A stretch of 64,000 nt of DNA, from positions 3,948,501-4,012,500 of the forward strand of contig NZ_CABVGP010000001.1 of the NCBI RefSeq assembly GCF_902497555.1, given 5' to 3'. Below the pieces are notes generated by a model that had not been told where the DNA came from, searched no databases, and saw only the letters and a program-made list of their open reading frames with translations. Made by a program: the position numbers and the translations under genes. Within the stretch, counting starts at the first letter, position 1, and the number at the start of each line of letters is the position of its first letter. Shown piece after piece: positions 43,726 through 51,989 of the stretch. The DNA comes from Amycolatopsis camponoti (lineage in GTDB: Bacteria; Actinomycetota; Actinomycetes; Mycobacteriales; Pseudonocardiaceae).

Positions 43726-44592
43726 TCAGTGGTCTCCGGCCTGGGGGATCTCCGCCGAGTCCGTGAGCCGGAGCTTGCGCCGCGCCCGCTGGTAGAACGT
43801 CGTCATCCCGAGCCGGACCACCCGCGCCGCGCTGGGGCGGGCGTGCAGGTCGAGGCGGTCGCCGGGGGAGACGTACCCCTCGACCTGGCCGTCGACCTCC
43901 ACGGCCAGCCGGCCGCTGGTCGGCAGCAGCTCCAGCGTCACCTCGTCGTGCACCGAGAGCACGATGCCCCGGCTGTACGCGGAGTGCGGCGCCGCGGGCG
44001 TGACCAGCAGCGCCTCCACCGACGGGCTGGTGATCGGGCCGCCGGCCGAGAAGCTGTACGCCGTCGAGCCGGTCGGGGTGGCGACGACCACCGCGTCCGC
44101 CGAGTAGCTGACGAACTGCTGGCCGCCGACGTGCACCGCGACCACCGCGCTGCCGTCGCCGGGCACGCGCACCACCGCGATGTCGTTGAACGCCGTGATC
44201 CGGCGTCCCTGCAGCACGGCGTCCACGGCCAGCCGCGGCTCCACCGTGAACTGGTGGTCGTCGATGGCCGAGAGCGCGCCGGGCAGGTCGGGGACGTCGA
44301 CCTCGGCCAAGAAGCCCAGCTTGCCGAGGTTCACCCCGAGCACCGGCGCGCGCTGCCCGTCGGCCAGCCGCATGGCCCGCAGCATCGTGCCGTCCCCGCC
44401 CAGGCTGACCACGAGGTCGGACCGCCGGCCGAGTTCTTCGGGCGTCACCCCGATCGCCGCGCAGTTCAGGCGGACGATCTCGTCGGCGATGCCGAGGATC
44501 TCGATGTTCCGGTTGCCGGCCCAGCCGAGCACGGCTTCGACGGCGGCCGCCGAGTCGCGGCGGGGGTGTAGCACGAGTCCCGCGGAGTGCAT
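43726..44592 (-). CDS. ppnK: NAD kinase
   Basis: 288 residues from ATG 44592 (GGAG eight bases upstream). LVVSLGGDGTMLRAMRLA is the GGDGT signature. LGVNLGKLGFLAEVD and FNDIAVVRV follow, and VVVATPTGSTAYSFSAGGPITSPSVEALLVTPAAPHS completes the NAD-binding site. The enzyme phosphorylates NAD to NADP. It starts only 30 bp after the BVMO stop, so it is probably the last gene of the P450-hydrolase-SDR-BVMO operon, where it would enlarge the NADPH supply for the oxygenases. A housekeeping NAD kinase presumably exists elsewhere. Confidence 0.95.
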   Translation of the reverse strand: MHSAGLVLHPRRDSAAAVEAVLGWAGNRNIEILGIADEIVRLNCAAIGVTPEELGRRSDLVVSLGGDGTMLRAMRLADGQRAPVLGVNLGKLGFLAEVDVPDLPGALSAIDDHQFTVEPRLAVDAVLQGRRITAFNDIAVVRVPGDGSAVVAVHVGGQQFVSYSADAVVVATPTGSTAYSFSAGGPITSPSVEALLVTPAAPHSAYSRGIVLSVHDEVTLELLPTSGRLAVEVDGQVEGYVSPGDRLDLHARPSAARVVRLGMTTFYQRARRKLRLTDSAEIPQAGDH

Positions 44593-44622
44593 GTCAGCGG
44601 CTCCGGACGGGTGAAGTGAGCG

Positions 44623-46098
44623 TCATGCGCTCAGTCTGCCCGCTCCCGCCTTCCGTCGCGAGAAGCGGAGCGCGCCGTCGTCGATCCGGCCGTGCCGCAG
44701 CTTGACGACGTCGTGCGCGTAGCTCATGCCGAGCGTCCACGGCGCCCGCGAGCCGGCCTTCGGGAACTCGTCGATCGACCGCAGCACGTACCCCGCGTCG
44801 AAGTCGAGCAGCGGCCGCTCGGTGACCGCCGGGTCGTCGTTGACCGGCACGCACTGGTCGTACCCGCCGCGTTCGAGGTGGCGCAGCAGCCGGACGAAGT
44901 ACTCGCCGACCAGGTCGGCCTTCAGCGTCCAAGACGCGTTCGTGTACCCGATCGTGAAGATGAAGTTCGGCACGCCGCTGAGCATCATCCCCTTGTACGC
45001 CATGGTCTCCGGCAGCTTGACGGGGTCGCCGTCGACGACCAGGTCGATGCCGCCGAAGGCCAGCAGCCGCAGCCCGGTGGCGGTGACGACGACGTCGGCG
45101 TCCAGCTCGTCGCCCGATTCGAGCCGGATGCCGGTCTCGGTGAAAGAGGCGATCCGGTCGGTGACGATCGAGGCGTCGCCGCGCTTGATCGAACGGAACA
45201 GGTCGCCGTCCGGGACCAGGCACAGCCGCTGGTCCCACGGCTGGTAGCGCGGCTTGAAGTGGGTGTCGACGGCGTACCCGGGCGGCAGCTGCTTCATCGC
45301 GGCCTTGCGGATCATCGCCTTCACGACGCCGGGGCGGCGCCGGCTGAGCTGGTAGATCAGGGTGCTCACCGCGACGTTCTTCCAGCGCGCGATCGGGTAC
45401 GCCAGCTTGGGGCCGAGCAGCCCGCGCAGCCGGTTGGCCAGCGCGTCCTCCGAAGGCAGCGACAGGATGTAGGTGGGGGAGCGCTGCAGCATCGTCACGT
45501 GCTCCGCGCGGTCGGTCATGGCCGGCACCAGCGTCACGGCCGTCGCGCCGCTGCCGATCACGACGACCTTCTTGCCGGCGTAGTCCAGGTCCTCGGGCCA
45601 GTGCTGCGGGTGCACGACCGTGCCGCCGAAGTTCTCGATGCCGGGGAACTCAGGCGTGTGGCCGCCCGCGTAGTCGTAGTAGCCGCTGCACAGGTAGAGG
45701 AACTTCGCGGTGAACCGCACCGGCTCGCCTTCGTGGGTCGCCTCGACCGTCCACTGTGCGTCCTCGGTGGACCATTCGGCGCGGACGACCTTGTGCCCGA
45801 ACCGGATGTGCCGGTCGATCCCGGCGTCGGCCGCGGTGTCGCGGACGTACTGCAGGATCGACGGGCCGTCCGCGATGGCCTTCTCGCTGGTCCACGGCCG
45901 GAACCGGTAGCCGAGGGTCTGCATGTCCGAATCGGACCGGACGCCGGGGTAGCGGAACAGGTCCCACGTGCCGCCGATGGCGTCGCGGGCTTCGAGGATC
46001 GCGTACGTCTTGTGCGGGAACGCCGTCCGCAGGTGGTGGGCCGCGCCGACGCCGGACAGGCCGGCCCCGACGATCAGGACTTCGACGTGCTCGGTCAT
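44623..46098 (-). CDS. Baeyer-Villiger flavin monooxygenase (EthA-like)
   Basis: 491 residues. VEVLIVGAGLSGVGAAHHLR is the FAD site, and GGTWDLFRYPGVRSDSDMQTLGYRFRPW the EthA/BVMO-type fingerprint. VVVIGSGATAVTLVPAM is the NADPH Rossmann motif; ATGLRL and YTNASWTLKADL are conserved to the end. Long stretches match mycobacterial EthA, the prodrug-activating BVMO. The enzyme inserts oxygen next to a carbonyl to give an ester or lactone. Its ATGA overlap with the SDR gene and operon partners (P450, hydrolase) suggest degradation through alcohol, ketone, ester, then acid plus alcohol. Confidence 0.94.
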   Translation of the reverse strand: MTEHVEVLIVGAGLSGVGAAHHLRTAFPHKTYAILEARDAIGGTWDLFRYPGVRSDSDMQTLGYRFRPWTSEKAIADGPSILQYVRDTAADAGIDRHIRFGHKVVRAEWSTEDAQWTVEATHEGEPVRFTAKFLYLCSGYYDYAGGHTPEFPGIENFGGTVVHPQHWPEDLDYAGKKVVVIGSGATAVTLVPAMTDRAEHVTMLQRSPTYILSLPSEDALANRLRGLLGPKLAYPIARWKNVAVSTLIYQLSRRRPGVVKAMIRKAAMKQLPPGYAVDTHFKPRYQPWDQRLCLVPDGDLFRSIKRGDASIVTDRIASFTETGIRLESGDELDADVVVTATGLRLLAFGGIDLVVDGDPVKLPETMAYKGMMLSGVPNFIFTIGYTNASWTLKADLVGEYFVRLLRHLERGGYDQCVPVNDDPAVTERPLLDFDAGYVLRSIDEFPKAGSRAPWTLGMSYAHDVVKLRHGRIDDGALRFSRRKAGAGRLSA

Positions 46099-46940
46099 CG
46101 CACGGCCTCCGTCCGCCGCGGGCGCCTCATCAGGCGCGTGAGCACGGCGTTGTAGTGGGTGGGGGTGACGCGGGCGAGCGCGTCGAACAGGTAGGCGTCG
46201 GGGCCTACGAGGATCCGGGCCTTGCCGCGGTCGACGCCGGCGTGGATGATCGCCGCGGCCTTGTCCGGCGACGTCATCGTCATGGCCTCGAATTGCGCGG
46301 CCATCTCTTCGCGGCTCCGGCCCAGCCCGGTGGGGTCGCGGCGGACCCGGGCGTTGCGCGCGATGTTCGTCGTGATGCCGCCCGGGTGCACGGTGATCGC
46401 GCGGACGGCGCTCTCGGCCAGCTCCTGCCGCAGGGAATCGGTGAAGCCGCGGACGGCGAACTTCGCCGCGCAGTAAGCGCTTTGGTAGGGCATCCCGAGC
46501 AGGCCGAACACGCTGGAGGTGTTGACGATCGCGCCTTCGCCCTGCTCGGTGAGGATAGGAAGGAACGCCCGCGTCCCGTGCACCACCCCGCGGAAGTTGA
46601 TGTCGTGCAGCCAGTCGTCGTCCTCGGGCACCGCGTCGAGCACGGATGAGGTGACCGCGACGCCGGCGTTGTTGAAGACGGCGGCCAGCGGAGCCGGGAG
46701 CCAGTCGCGGACCTCGCCGGCGAACCGGAGCTGGTCTTCGGCGTCGCGGACGTCGAGCACGCGCGTCAGCACCTTGCCGTGCAATGCCGACGCGGTGGCT
46801 TTCAGGCCGTCTTCGTCGACGTCGGCGATCGCGACGGGCGAGCCGAGCCGGGACAGCCGGGTGGCCAGTGCCCGGCCGATGCCGGACGCCGCGCCGGTGA
46901 TCACCACCGGGCGGCCGGTAATGCTACGGGGCCGTGACAT
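46095..46940 (-). CDS. Short-chain dehydrogenase in the BVMO operon
   Basis: 281 residues from ATG 46940. VVITGAASGIGRALATRLSRLG and IADVDEDGL (Asp after strand 2 favours NAD) bind the cofactor. FNNAGVAVTSS, the catalytic Ser in VNTSSVFGLLG and YCAAKFAVRG (Tyr/Lys) complete the active site. By context it would oxidise the alcohol made by the P450 to the ketone used by the BVMO. Overlaps: 17 bp with the upstream hydrolase gene and 4 bp with BVMO. Confidence 0.9.
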   Translation of the reverse strand: MSRPRSITGRPVVITGAASGIGRALATRLSRLGSPVAIADVDEDGLKATASALHGKVLTRVLDVRDAEDQLRFAGEVRDWLPAPLAAVFNNAGVAVTSSVLDAVPEDDDWLHDINFRGVVHGTRAFLPILTEQGEGAIVNTSSVFGLLGMPYQSAYCAAKFAVRGFTDSLRQELAESAVRAITVHPGGITTNIARNARVRRDPTGLGRSREEMAAQFEAMTMTSPDKAAAIIHAGVDRGKARILVGPDAYLFDALARVTPTHYNAVLTRLMRRPRRTEAVR

Positions 46941-47814
46941 CGCTGCTCCTCACGTGCTTGTCGATGAGGTCGAGCAGGGTGGGCCACGCGCCCTCGGGCA
47001 GGTCGTGACCCATGCCGGGAACGGTTTCCAGACGGGCGCCGGGAATCGCGCGGGCCGTGGCGGCGCCGCCGGTCGGGTGGACCATCCGGTCGCGGTCGCC
47101 GTGGATCACCAGCGTGGGCGCGGTGATCTTGCGCAGCCACGCCGTCCGGTTGCCGGACTTGAGGATCGCGCCGAGCTGACGGCCCACGCCGCCCGCCGTC
47201 GGGTCGCGGTCCCAGCCCGCCCCGGCCTTCTCGCGCACCCAGGCCTCGTCGAACGGGAAGCCGTGCGAGCTGATGTGCCGGAACATCGTCACGGCGCTTT
47301 CGATGGCCTCCTCGCGGGACTTCGGCGGCTTCGCGCCCATCAGCCGCAACGTCGAGAACGCGGGGCGGCCGATCAGGCGGGACCCGGTCGTCGACATGAT
47401 CGACGTCAGGGTCCGGACGCGCACCGGGTGCAGCGCCGCCACCGTCTGGGAAATCATGCCGCCCATGGACACACCGGCGATGTGCGCGGTCTCGATGTCG
47501 AGCGCGTCGAGCAGGCCCACGGTGTCGGCGGCCATGTCCTTCAGGTCGTACTGCTCCGGCGGGAAGCGGCCGGCGAACATCGCGGGCAGGCTCGACGGCC
47601 GGAAGCGCGGGTGCGTGGAGCGTCCGGCGTCGCGGTTGTCGAACCGGACGACCTCGAAGCCCCGCTCGGCGAGCCGCGCGCAGAACGCGTCCGGCCAGCT
47701 GTGCAGCTGCTGGCCGAGCCCGGCGACGAGCACCAGCGGCTCGGCGCCGCGGTCCCCGATCCGTTCGTAGGCCAGGGAAATGCCCCGGCCGGCGTCGGCG
47801 ATCTCTTCGGTCAC
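46924..47814 (-). CDS. Alpha/beta hydrolase (esterase-type)
   Basis: 296 residues from GTG 47814 (GTGA overlap with the P450 stop). LVLVAGLGQQLHSWPDAFCARLAERGFEVVRFDNRDAGRS carries the oxyanion region. AHIAGVSMGGMISQTVAALHP has the nucleophile Ser, PTLVIHGDRDRMVHP the Asp, and VPGMGHDLPEGAW the His. This is a complete catalytic triad of the carboxylesterase/haloperoxidase-like group. In this operon the likely substrate is the ester or lactone made by the BVMO. Confidence 0.91.
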   Translation of the reverse strand: MTEEIADAGRGISLAYERIGDRGAEPLVLVAGLGQQLHSWPDAFCARLAERGFEVVRFDNRDAGRSTHPRFRPSSLPAMFAGRFPPEQYDLKDMAADTVGLLDALDIETAHIAGVSMGGMISQTVAALHPVRVRTLTSIMSTTGSRLIGRPAFSTLRLMGAKPPKSREEAIESAVTMFRHISSHGFPFDEAWVREKAGAGWDRDPTAGGVGRQLGAILKSGNRTAWLRKITAPTLVIHGDRDRMVHPTGGAATARAIPGARLETVPGMGHDLPEGAWPTLLDLIDKHVRSSDVTAP

Positions 47815-49106
47815 GCAGCTCCTCCGGTGTTCCGGCGGCGCACGATCGCGCGCCCGCCCTTGGCCGGGGCGTAGGCCACGCCCCGGGAGTGCCAGCGCTC
47901 GCCGCGCTCGGCGGTCGGCACGAGGTCGAAGTCCCGCAGCAGGGTCCGCAGCACGACGGTCATCTCCATGGTCGCGAACGCGGCGCCGAGGCAGCGGCGG
48001 GTGCCACCGCCGAAGGGGATCCACTGGTAGAGGTCCGGGCGCGCGCCTGCGAAGCGGTGCGGGTCGAAGGTGGCCGCGTGCGGGAACACCGCGTCGTCGT
48101 CGTGGATCAAGGCGATGCTGACGAGCACCGCGTACCCCTTCGGCAGCGTCCAGCGGCCGAGGCGGTAGCCGTCCTGCTTGACCTGCCGGGCGGTCAGGTC
48201 GATGACCGGGCGGGTGCGCTGGACCTCGAGGATCGTGGCGTCGAGGAGCTTCCCGTCGCCGTTCTTCAGTTCTTCGAGCAGCGCGGGGTGGCGGCGGAGG
48301 CGCTCAACGGCCCAGGCCAGCGTGGTCGCCGTGGTTTCGTGGCCGGCGGTGAGCAGGGTGAGGAGCTGGTCGGCGATCTCGTCGCGGCTCAGCCCGGATC
48401 CGTCGTCGTAGCGGGTCTGGAGCATCATCGAGAGGACGTCGTCTTTTTCTTCGACGCGGGCCTTGGCGATGAGCCGGTCGACGATGGCGTCGTATTCGCG
48501 GCGCATCCGTTCGAAGCGGCGCCACGGGTTGAAGCGGCCCTTCTTGGAGATCGGCGCGACGGCCAGCCGGGACCCGAGGGTGACGAACGGCGGGAGCAGC
48601 TCGCGCAGCGCCGCGAACTCGGCCCCCTCGGCGCCGAACACCGCGCGGAGAATGGCGTTGAGCGTGATCCGCATCATCGACGGCAGGGTGGCGAACGCCT
48701 TTCCGTCCGGCCAGCTTTCCAGCTCGCGAAGGGTTTCTTCCTCGACGATCTTCTCGTACGCGGCGAGCCGGCGGCCGTGGAAGGGCGGGACGAGGAGCTT
48801 GCGCTGCCGTTTGTGCTCGTCGCCGGCCAGCGCGAACATCGAGTGCGGGCCGAGGACCCGGCCGAGGTTGACCTCGAGGTTGTCGACGAGGTCCGGCCCG
48901 GAGGTGAAGAGCTGCTTGATCTCGGCCGGGTCGCTGATCACGACGGCGTTGCCGAAGATCGGGACGTTCACCGTGAAGGCGTCCCCGTAACGCTCTTTGA
49001 GCCGCCGCATGCCGCGCAGCGGTTGCGTGAGCGCGTAGGCGCCTTGGACGGCCCGGGGCGCGGTCGGCCCCGGCGGCAGCGTCACCGCGGTTGTCGTGGT
49101 CGTCAT
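47811..49106 (-). CDS. Cytochrome P450
   Basis: 431 residues from ATG 49106 (GGGAGGG three bases upstream). LLTLLTAGHETTATTLAWAVERL is the I-helix oxygen motif, ILEVQRTRP the ExxR, and FDPHRFAG then WIPFGGGTRRCLGAAFATMEM the Cys heme loop. The sequence resembles actinobacterial CYP (CYP138/CYP135-like) proteins acting on lipids or steroids. No fused reductase, and no ferredoxin gene is adjacent. It is first in the operon and divergent from tetR, so it likely performs the initial hydroxylation of the degraded compound. Confidence 0.93.
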   Translation of the reverse strand: MTTTTTAVTLPPGPTAPRAVQGAYALTQPLRGMRRLKERYGDAFTVNVPIFGNAVVISDPAEIKQLFTSGPDLVDNLEVNLGRVLGPHSMFALAGDEHKRQRKLLVPPFHGRRLAAYEKIVEEETLRELESWPDGKAFATLPSMMRITLNAILRAVFGAEGAEFAALRELLPPFVTLGSRLAVAPISKKGRFNPWRRFERMRREYDAIVDRLIAKARVEEKDDVLSMMLQTRYDDGSGLSRDEIADQLLTLLTAGHETTATTLAWAVERLRRHPALLEELKNGDGKLLDATILEVQRTRPVIDLTARQVKQDGYRLGRWTLPKGYAVLVSIALIHDDDAVFPHAATFDPHRFAGARPDLYQWIPFGGGTRRCLGAAFATMEMTVVLRTLLRDFDLVPTAERGERWHSRGVAYAPAKGGRAIVRRRNTGGAA

Positions 49107-49123
49107 CGACCCTCCCGGAAAGG

Positions 49124-49165
49124 TGGTACGCGGACGTACCGTCGGTACGGTACGCCGGTGTACCA
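49124..49165. promoter_or_regulatory. TetR operator with overlapping dyads between P450 and tetR
   Basis: GGTACG-CGGA-CGTACC (49125-49140) overlaps CGTACC-GTC-GGTACG (49135-49149), followed by GGTACG to TGTACC (49144-49165). The alternating half-sites cover the intergenic centre. This is the expected autoregulatory site of the divergent TetR protein. Confidence 0.72.
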
Positions 49166-49191
49166 TCGCCTTTCAAGAGGAGGGCTGTATC

Positions 49192-49779
49192 TTGACTTCC
49201 GTGGACGTCGACACGCGCCGGTTCCGGCAGCGCCTGCTCGACGGGCTCGCCGCATCGATCACCGAGAACGGCTTCCGCGACACGACGGTCGCCGAAGTGG
49301 TCCGCCGCGCCAAGACGTCCCGCCGGACGTTCTACGAACACTTCTCCAGCCGCGAAGAATGCCTGATCGCGTTGCTGGCCGAGGCGAACCGCTCGATGAT
49401 CCAGCAGATCTCCGACGCGGTCGACCCGGGCGCGCCCTGGGCGCTCCAGGTGCGGCAGGCGATCGAGGCGTGGATCGCGTGCGCGGAGTCCGAGCCGGCG
49501 ATCACGCTGAGCTGGATCCGCGACGTCCCGGCCCTGGGAGCCCCGGCCCGCGACCTCCAGCGCGACGCGATGGAGGGGTTCATCGCGATGACCCAGCGCC
49601 TGACGGACACACCGTCGTTGCGCGCGGCGGGGATCAGCCCGCCGTCCCGCCAGCTGGCGATCATGCTCCTGGGCGGCTTGCGGGAGCTGATCGCGACAAC
49701 CGTCGAGGACGGCGGGCGAGCGGGCGATGTCACGGAGGTCGCGGTGCGGGCGTCGCTCGCGCTGCTCGGCCCGGCTTGA
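49192..49779 (+). CDS. TetR-family regulator of the P450/BVMO operon
   Basis: 195 residues from a TTG at 49192, seven bases after AGGAGGG; GTG 49201 is the alternative. RFRQRLLDGLAASITENGFRDTTVAEVVRRAKTSRRTFYEHFSSREECLIALLAEAN is a complete TetR helix-turn-helix. The rest is an all-helical ligand-binding domain with no recognisable ligand motif. It is divergent from the P450 operon with shared operator dyads, so it probably represses that operon and itself until a substrate binds. Confidence 0.91.
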   Translation: MTSVDVDTRRFRQRLLDGLAASITENGFRDTTVAEVVRRAKTSRRTFYEHFSSREECLIALLAEANRSMIQQISDAVDPGAPWALQVRQAIEAWIACAESEPAITLSWIRDVPALGAPARDLQRDAMEGFIAMTQRLTDTPSLRAAGISPPSRQLAIMLLGGLRELIATTVEDGGRAGDVTEVAVRASLALLGPA

Positions 49780-49792
49780 CCCCCGCCTGCCG

Positions 49793-50071
49793 TTACGCGT
49801 CCAGGTCCTGGGCGATCAGCTCCGCCAAGGCGTCCACGGACTCCCGGGCCGAGTCACCGTCGGCGGTCAGCTCGACCTCGTCTCCGTGACCCGCCCCCAG
49901 CGTCATCAACCCGAGGACGCTGGCCGCGTCGACCGGGTCTCCGGCCACCCCGCCGGTGATCTTCGCAATGCGAACCTTCGCGGCCTGACCGGCGGCCGCG
50001 CGAGCGACCAGGCCGGCCGGGCGGGCGTGCAACCCGACCGTGCTGGCGACGAGCGTGCGGCGTTGGTACAC
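49793..50071 (-). CDS. ptsH: PTS phosphocarrier protein HPr
   Basis: 92 residues. GTG 50071 is chosen because AAGGAG lies six bases upstream; GTG 50086 precedes that site. His15 in STVGLHARPAGLVARAA is the phosphorylated residue. DAASVLGLMTLGAGHGDEVEL holds the regulatory-Ser region. HPr passes phosphate from Enzyme I to EIIA. It is the last gene of the fructose operon, 11 bp after EIIBC. Confidence 0.95.
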   Translation of the reverse strand: MYQRRTLVASTVGLHARPAGLVARAAAGQAAKVRIAKITGGVAGDPVDAASVLGLMTLGAGHGDEVELTADGDSARESVDALAELIAQDLDA

Positions 50072-50082
50072 AGTGGACTCCT

Positions 50083-51534
50083 TCACGCGTTGACGGTCTG
50101 ACCGGACACGGCGGCGGAACGTTCGGATGCGCGGAACCGGACCTGCTTCAGCGCGATCACCGACCCGGCGGCCACCAAAGTCCCAGCGATCAGCGCCACC
50201 AGGAACAGCAGCGGGCTGCCGATCAGCGGGAGCACGAAGATCCCGCCGTGCGGGGCGCGCAGCGTCGCGCCGAACGCCATCGACAGCGATCCGGTGACCG
50301 CCGAGCCGAGCATGATCGACGGGATCACGCGGAACGGGTCCGCCGCGGCAAAGGGGATCGCGCCCTCGGTGATGAACGACGCGCCGAGCAGCCAGGCCGC
50401 GCGGCCGTTCTCGCGTTCGGCTTCCGTGAACAGCTTCCTCCGCACCGTGGACGCGAGCGCCAGCGCCAGCGGCGGCACCATGCCCGCCGCCATCACCGCG
50501 GCCATGATCTGCAGCGACGCCGTCGCGCCGGTGGTCAGCCCGCCGACCGCGAACGCGTACGCCGCCTTGTTGACCGGCCCGCCCATGTCGAACGCCATCA
50601 TCAGGCCGAGCACGGCGCCCAGGAGCAGCGCGCTCGCTCCGCTGAGGCCGTTGAGCCAGCTCGTCAGGCCCGAGGTCGCCGCCGCCACCGGCTTGCCGAC
50701 CACGACGTACATCAGCACACCGACCACAATGGACCCGAGCAGCGGGTAGACGACCACCGGCATGATGCCGCGCACCGCCTTCGGCACCTGGATCTTCTTC
50801 AGCGCCATCACGACGCCACCGGCCAGGAGACCCGCGACGAGGCCGCCGAGGAACCCGGCGCCCACGGTCACGGCGATCGCGCCACCCACGAAGCCGGGAG
50901 CGATCGCGGGGCGGTCGGCCATCGCGAACGCGATGAACCCGGCCAGCACCGGCACCAGGAAGTCGAAGGCGGCACTGCCGATCTGGAACATCAGCGCGGC
51001 CCAGCCGGCGACCGACCCCGCGTCGAAGTGCTCGGTGACCTTCGGCGCGTCGACGATCTTGTAGCCGCCCAAGGCGAAACTCAGCGCGATCAGCAACCCG
51101 CCCGCCGCGACGAACGGGATCAGGTAGCTGACGCCGGTCATCAGCCACTGGCGGACCTTGGTACCGGGCTTGTCGTTCGTGCCGACCTTCGAGGTCAGCT
51201 CCGGGGCAGCAGCGGCCGCGGGGGCGGGTTCGCGGGCCGCGGCCTTCGCGCGTTCGAACAACCCGGCGGCGTCGTTGATCGCGGCCTTGACCGGCGCCTC
51301 GACGATCGGCTTGCCGGCGAAGCGGTCCCGGCCCTGCACGGCGAGGTCCGCGGCGAAGATGACGGCGTCCGCGCTCGCGATGTCTTCGGCGGACAGCGGC
51401 TCGGACCCGGCCGAACCCTGCGTCTCGACGACGATCGTGTCGCCGTTGGCCTTCGCGGTCTGCTCCAGCGACTCGGCGGCCATGTACGTGTGCGCGATCC
51501 CGGTGGGACAGGCGGTGATGGCGACGAACTTCAT
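50083..51534 (-). CDS. fruA: PTS fructose-specific EIIBC component
   Basis: 483 residues. The EIIB domain (1-95) has the phosphocysteine Cys9 in ITACPTGIAHTYMAAE. After an Ala/Pro linker (about 100-125) the EIIC channel spans about 130-475 with some nine helices, including GGPVNKAAYAFAVG and the GASFITEGAIPFAAADP substrate region. It imports fructose and phosphorylates it at C1. The EIIA domain is encoded separately just upstream (2-bp gap). Confidence 0.95.
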   Translation of the reverse strand: MKFVAITACPTGIAHTYMAAESLEQTAKANGDTIVVETQGSAGSEPLSAEDIASADAVIFAADLAVQGRDRFAGKPIVEAPVKAAINDAAGLFERAKAAAREPAPAAAAAPELTSKVGTNDKPGTKVRQWLMTGVSYLIPFVAAGGLLIALSFALGGYKIVDAPKVTEHFDAGSVAGWAALMFQIGSAAFDFLVPVLAGFIAFAMADRPAIAPGFVGGAIAVTVGAGFLGGLVAGLLAGGVVMALKKIQVPKAVRGIMPVVVYPLLGSIVVGVLMYVVVGKPVAAATSGLTSWLNGLSGASALLLGAVLGLMMAFDMGGPVNKAAYAFAVGGLTTGATASLQIMAAVMAAGMVPPLALALASTVRRKLFTEAERENGRAAWLLGASFITEGAIPFAAADPFRVIPSIMLGSAVTGSLSMAFGATLRAPHGGIFVLPLIGSPLLFLVALIAGTLVAAGSVIALKQVRFRASERSAAVSGQTVNA

Positions 51535-51536
51535 GG

Positions 51537-51989
51537 TCAGGACACCTCCTGGCGGATGTAGTCGGCGACGGCGTCGGCGTCAGTGGCGTCGAGGAGGTGC
51601 TGCTTGAACTCCGCCCGGACGAGCCGGCGGGCGAGGGCGGCCAGGACCTTGAGGTGGTCACTGCCGCCGCCTTCGGGCGCGGCGATGAGGAAGATCAGCG
51701 TCGCGGGGCCGTCCGGCGCGCCGAAGTCGACGCCCGCGCGGCTGCGGCCGAACGCCAGCGTCGGCGCGGTCACCGCGGCCGAGCGGCAGTGCGGGATGCC
51801 GATGCCGCCTTCGAGCCCGGTGGCCATCTGCTCTTCGCGCGCGGCGACGTCCTTGAGGAAGAGGTCGAGGTCGGTCACCCGCCCGGCGGAGACGAGTCGC
51901 TCGGCGAGCGAGCGGACGACGGATCGCTTGTCGGTGGCGTCGAGTTCGAGGTCGACCAGGTCGGCGGTGATCAGGTCTGGGGTGGTCAT
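51537..51989 (-). CDS. PTS fructose-type EIIA component
   Basis: 150 residues from ATG 51989 (ATGA overlap with fruK). LFLKDVAAREEQMATGLEGGIGIPHCRSAAV holds the phosphorylated His67. LIFLIAAPEGGGSDHLKVLAALARRL is the conserved partner surface. It relays phosphate from HPr to EIIB. Separate EIIA and EIIBC polypeptides differ from the fused EIIABC of many Streptomyces. Confidence 0.95.
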   Translation of the reverse strand: MTTPDLITADLVDLELDATDKRSVVRSLAERLVSAGRVTDLDLFLKDVAAREEQMATGLEGGIGIPHCRSAAVTAPTLAFGRSRAGVDFGAPDGPATLIFLIAAPEGGGSDHLKVLAALARRLVRAEFKQHLLDATDADAVADYIRQEVS

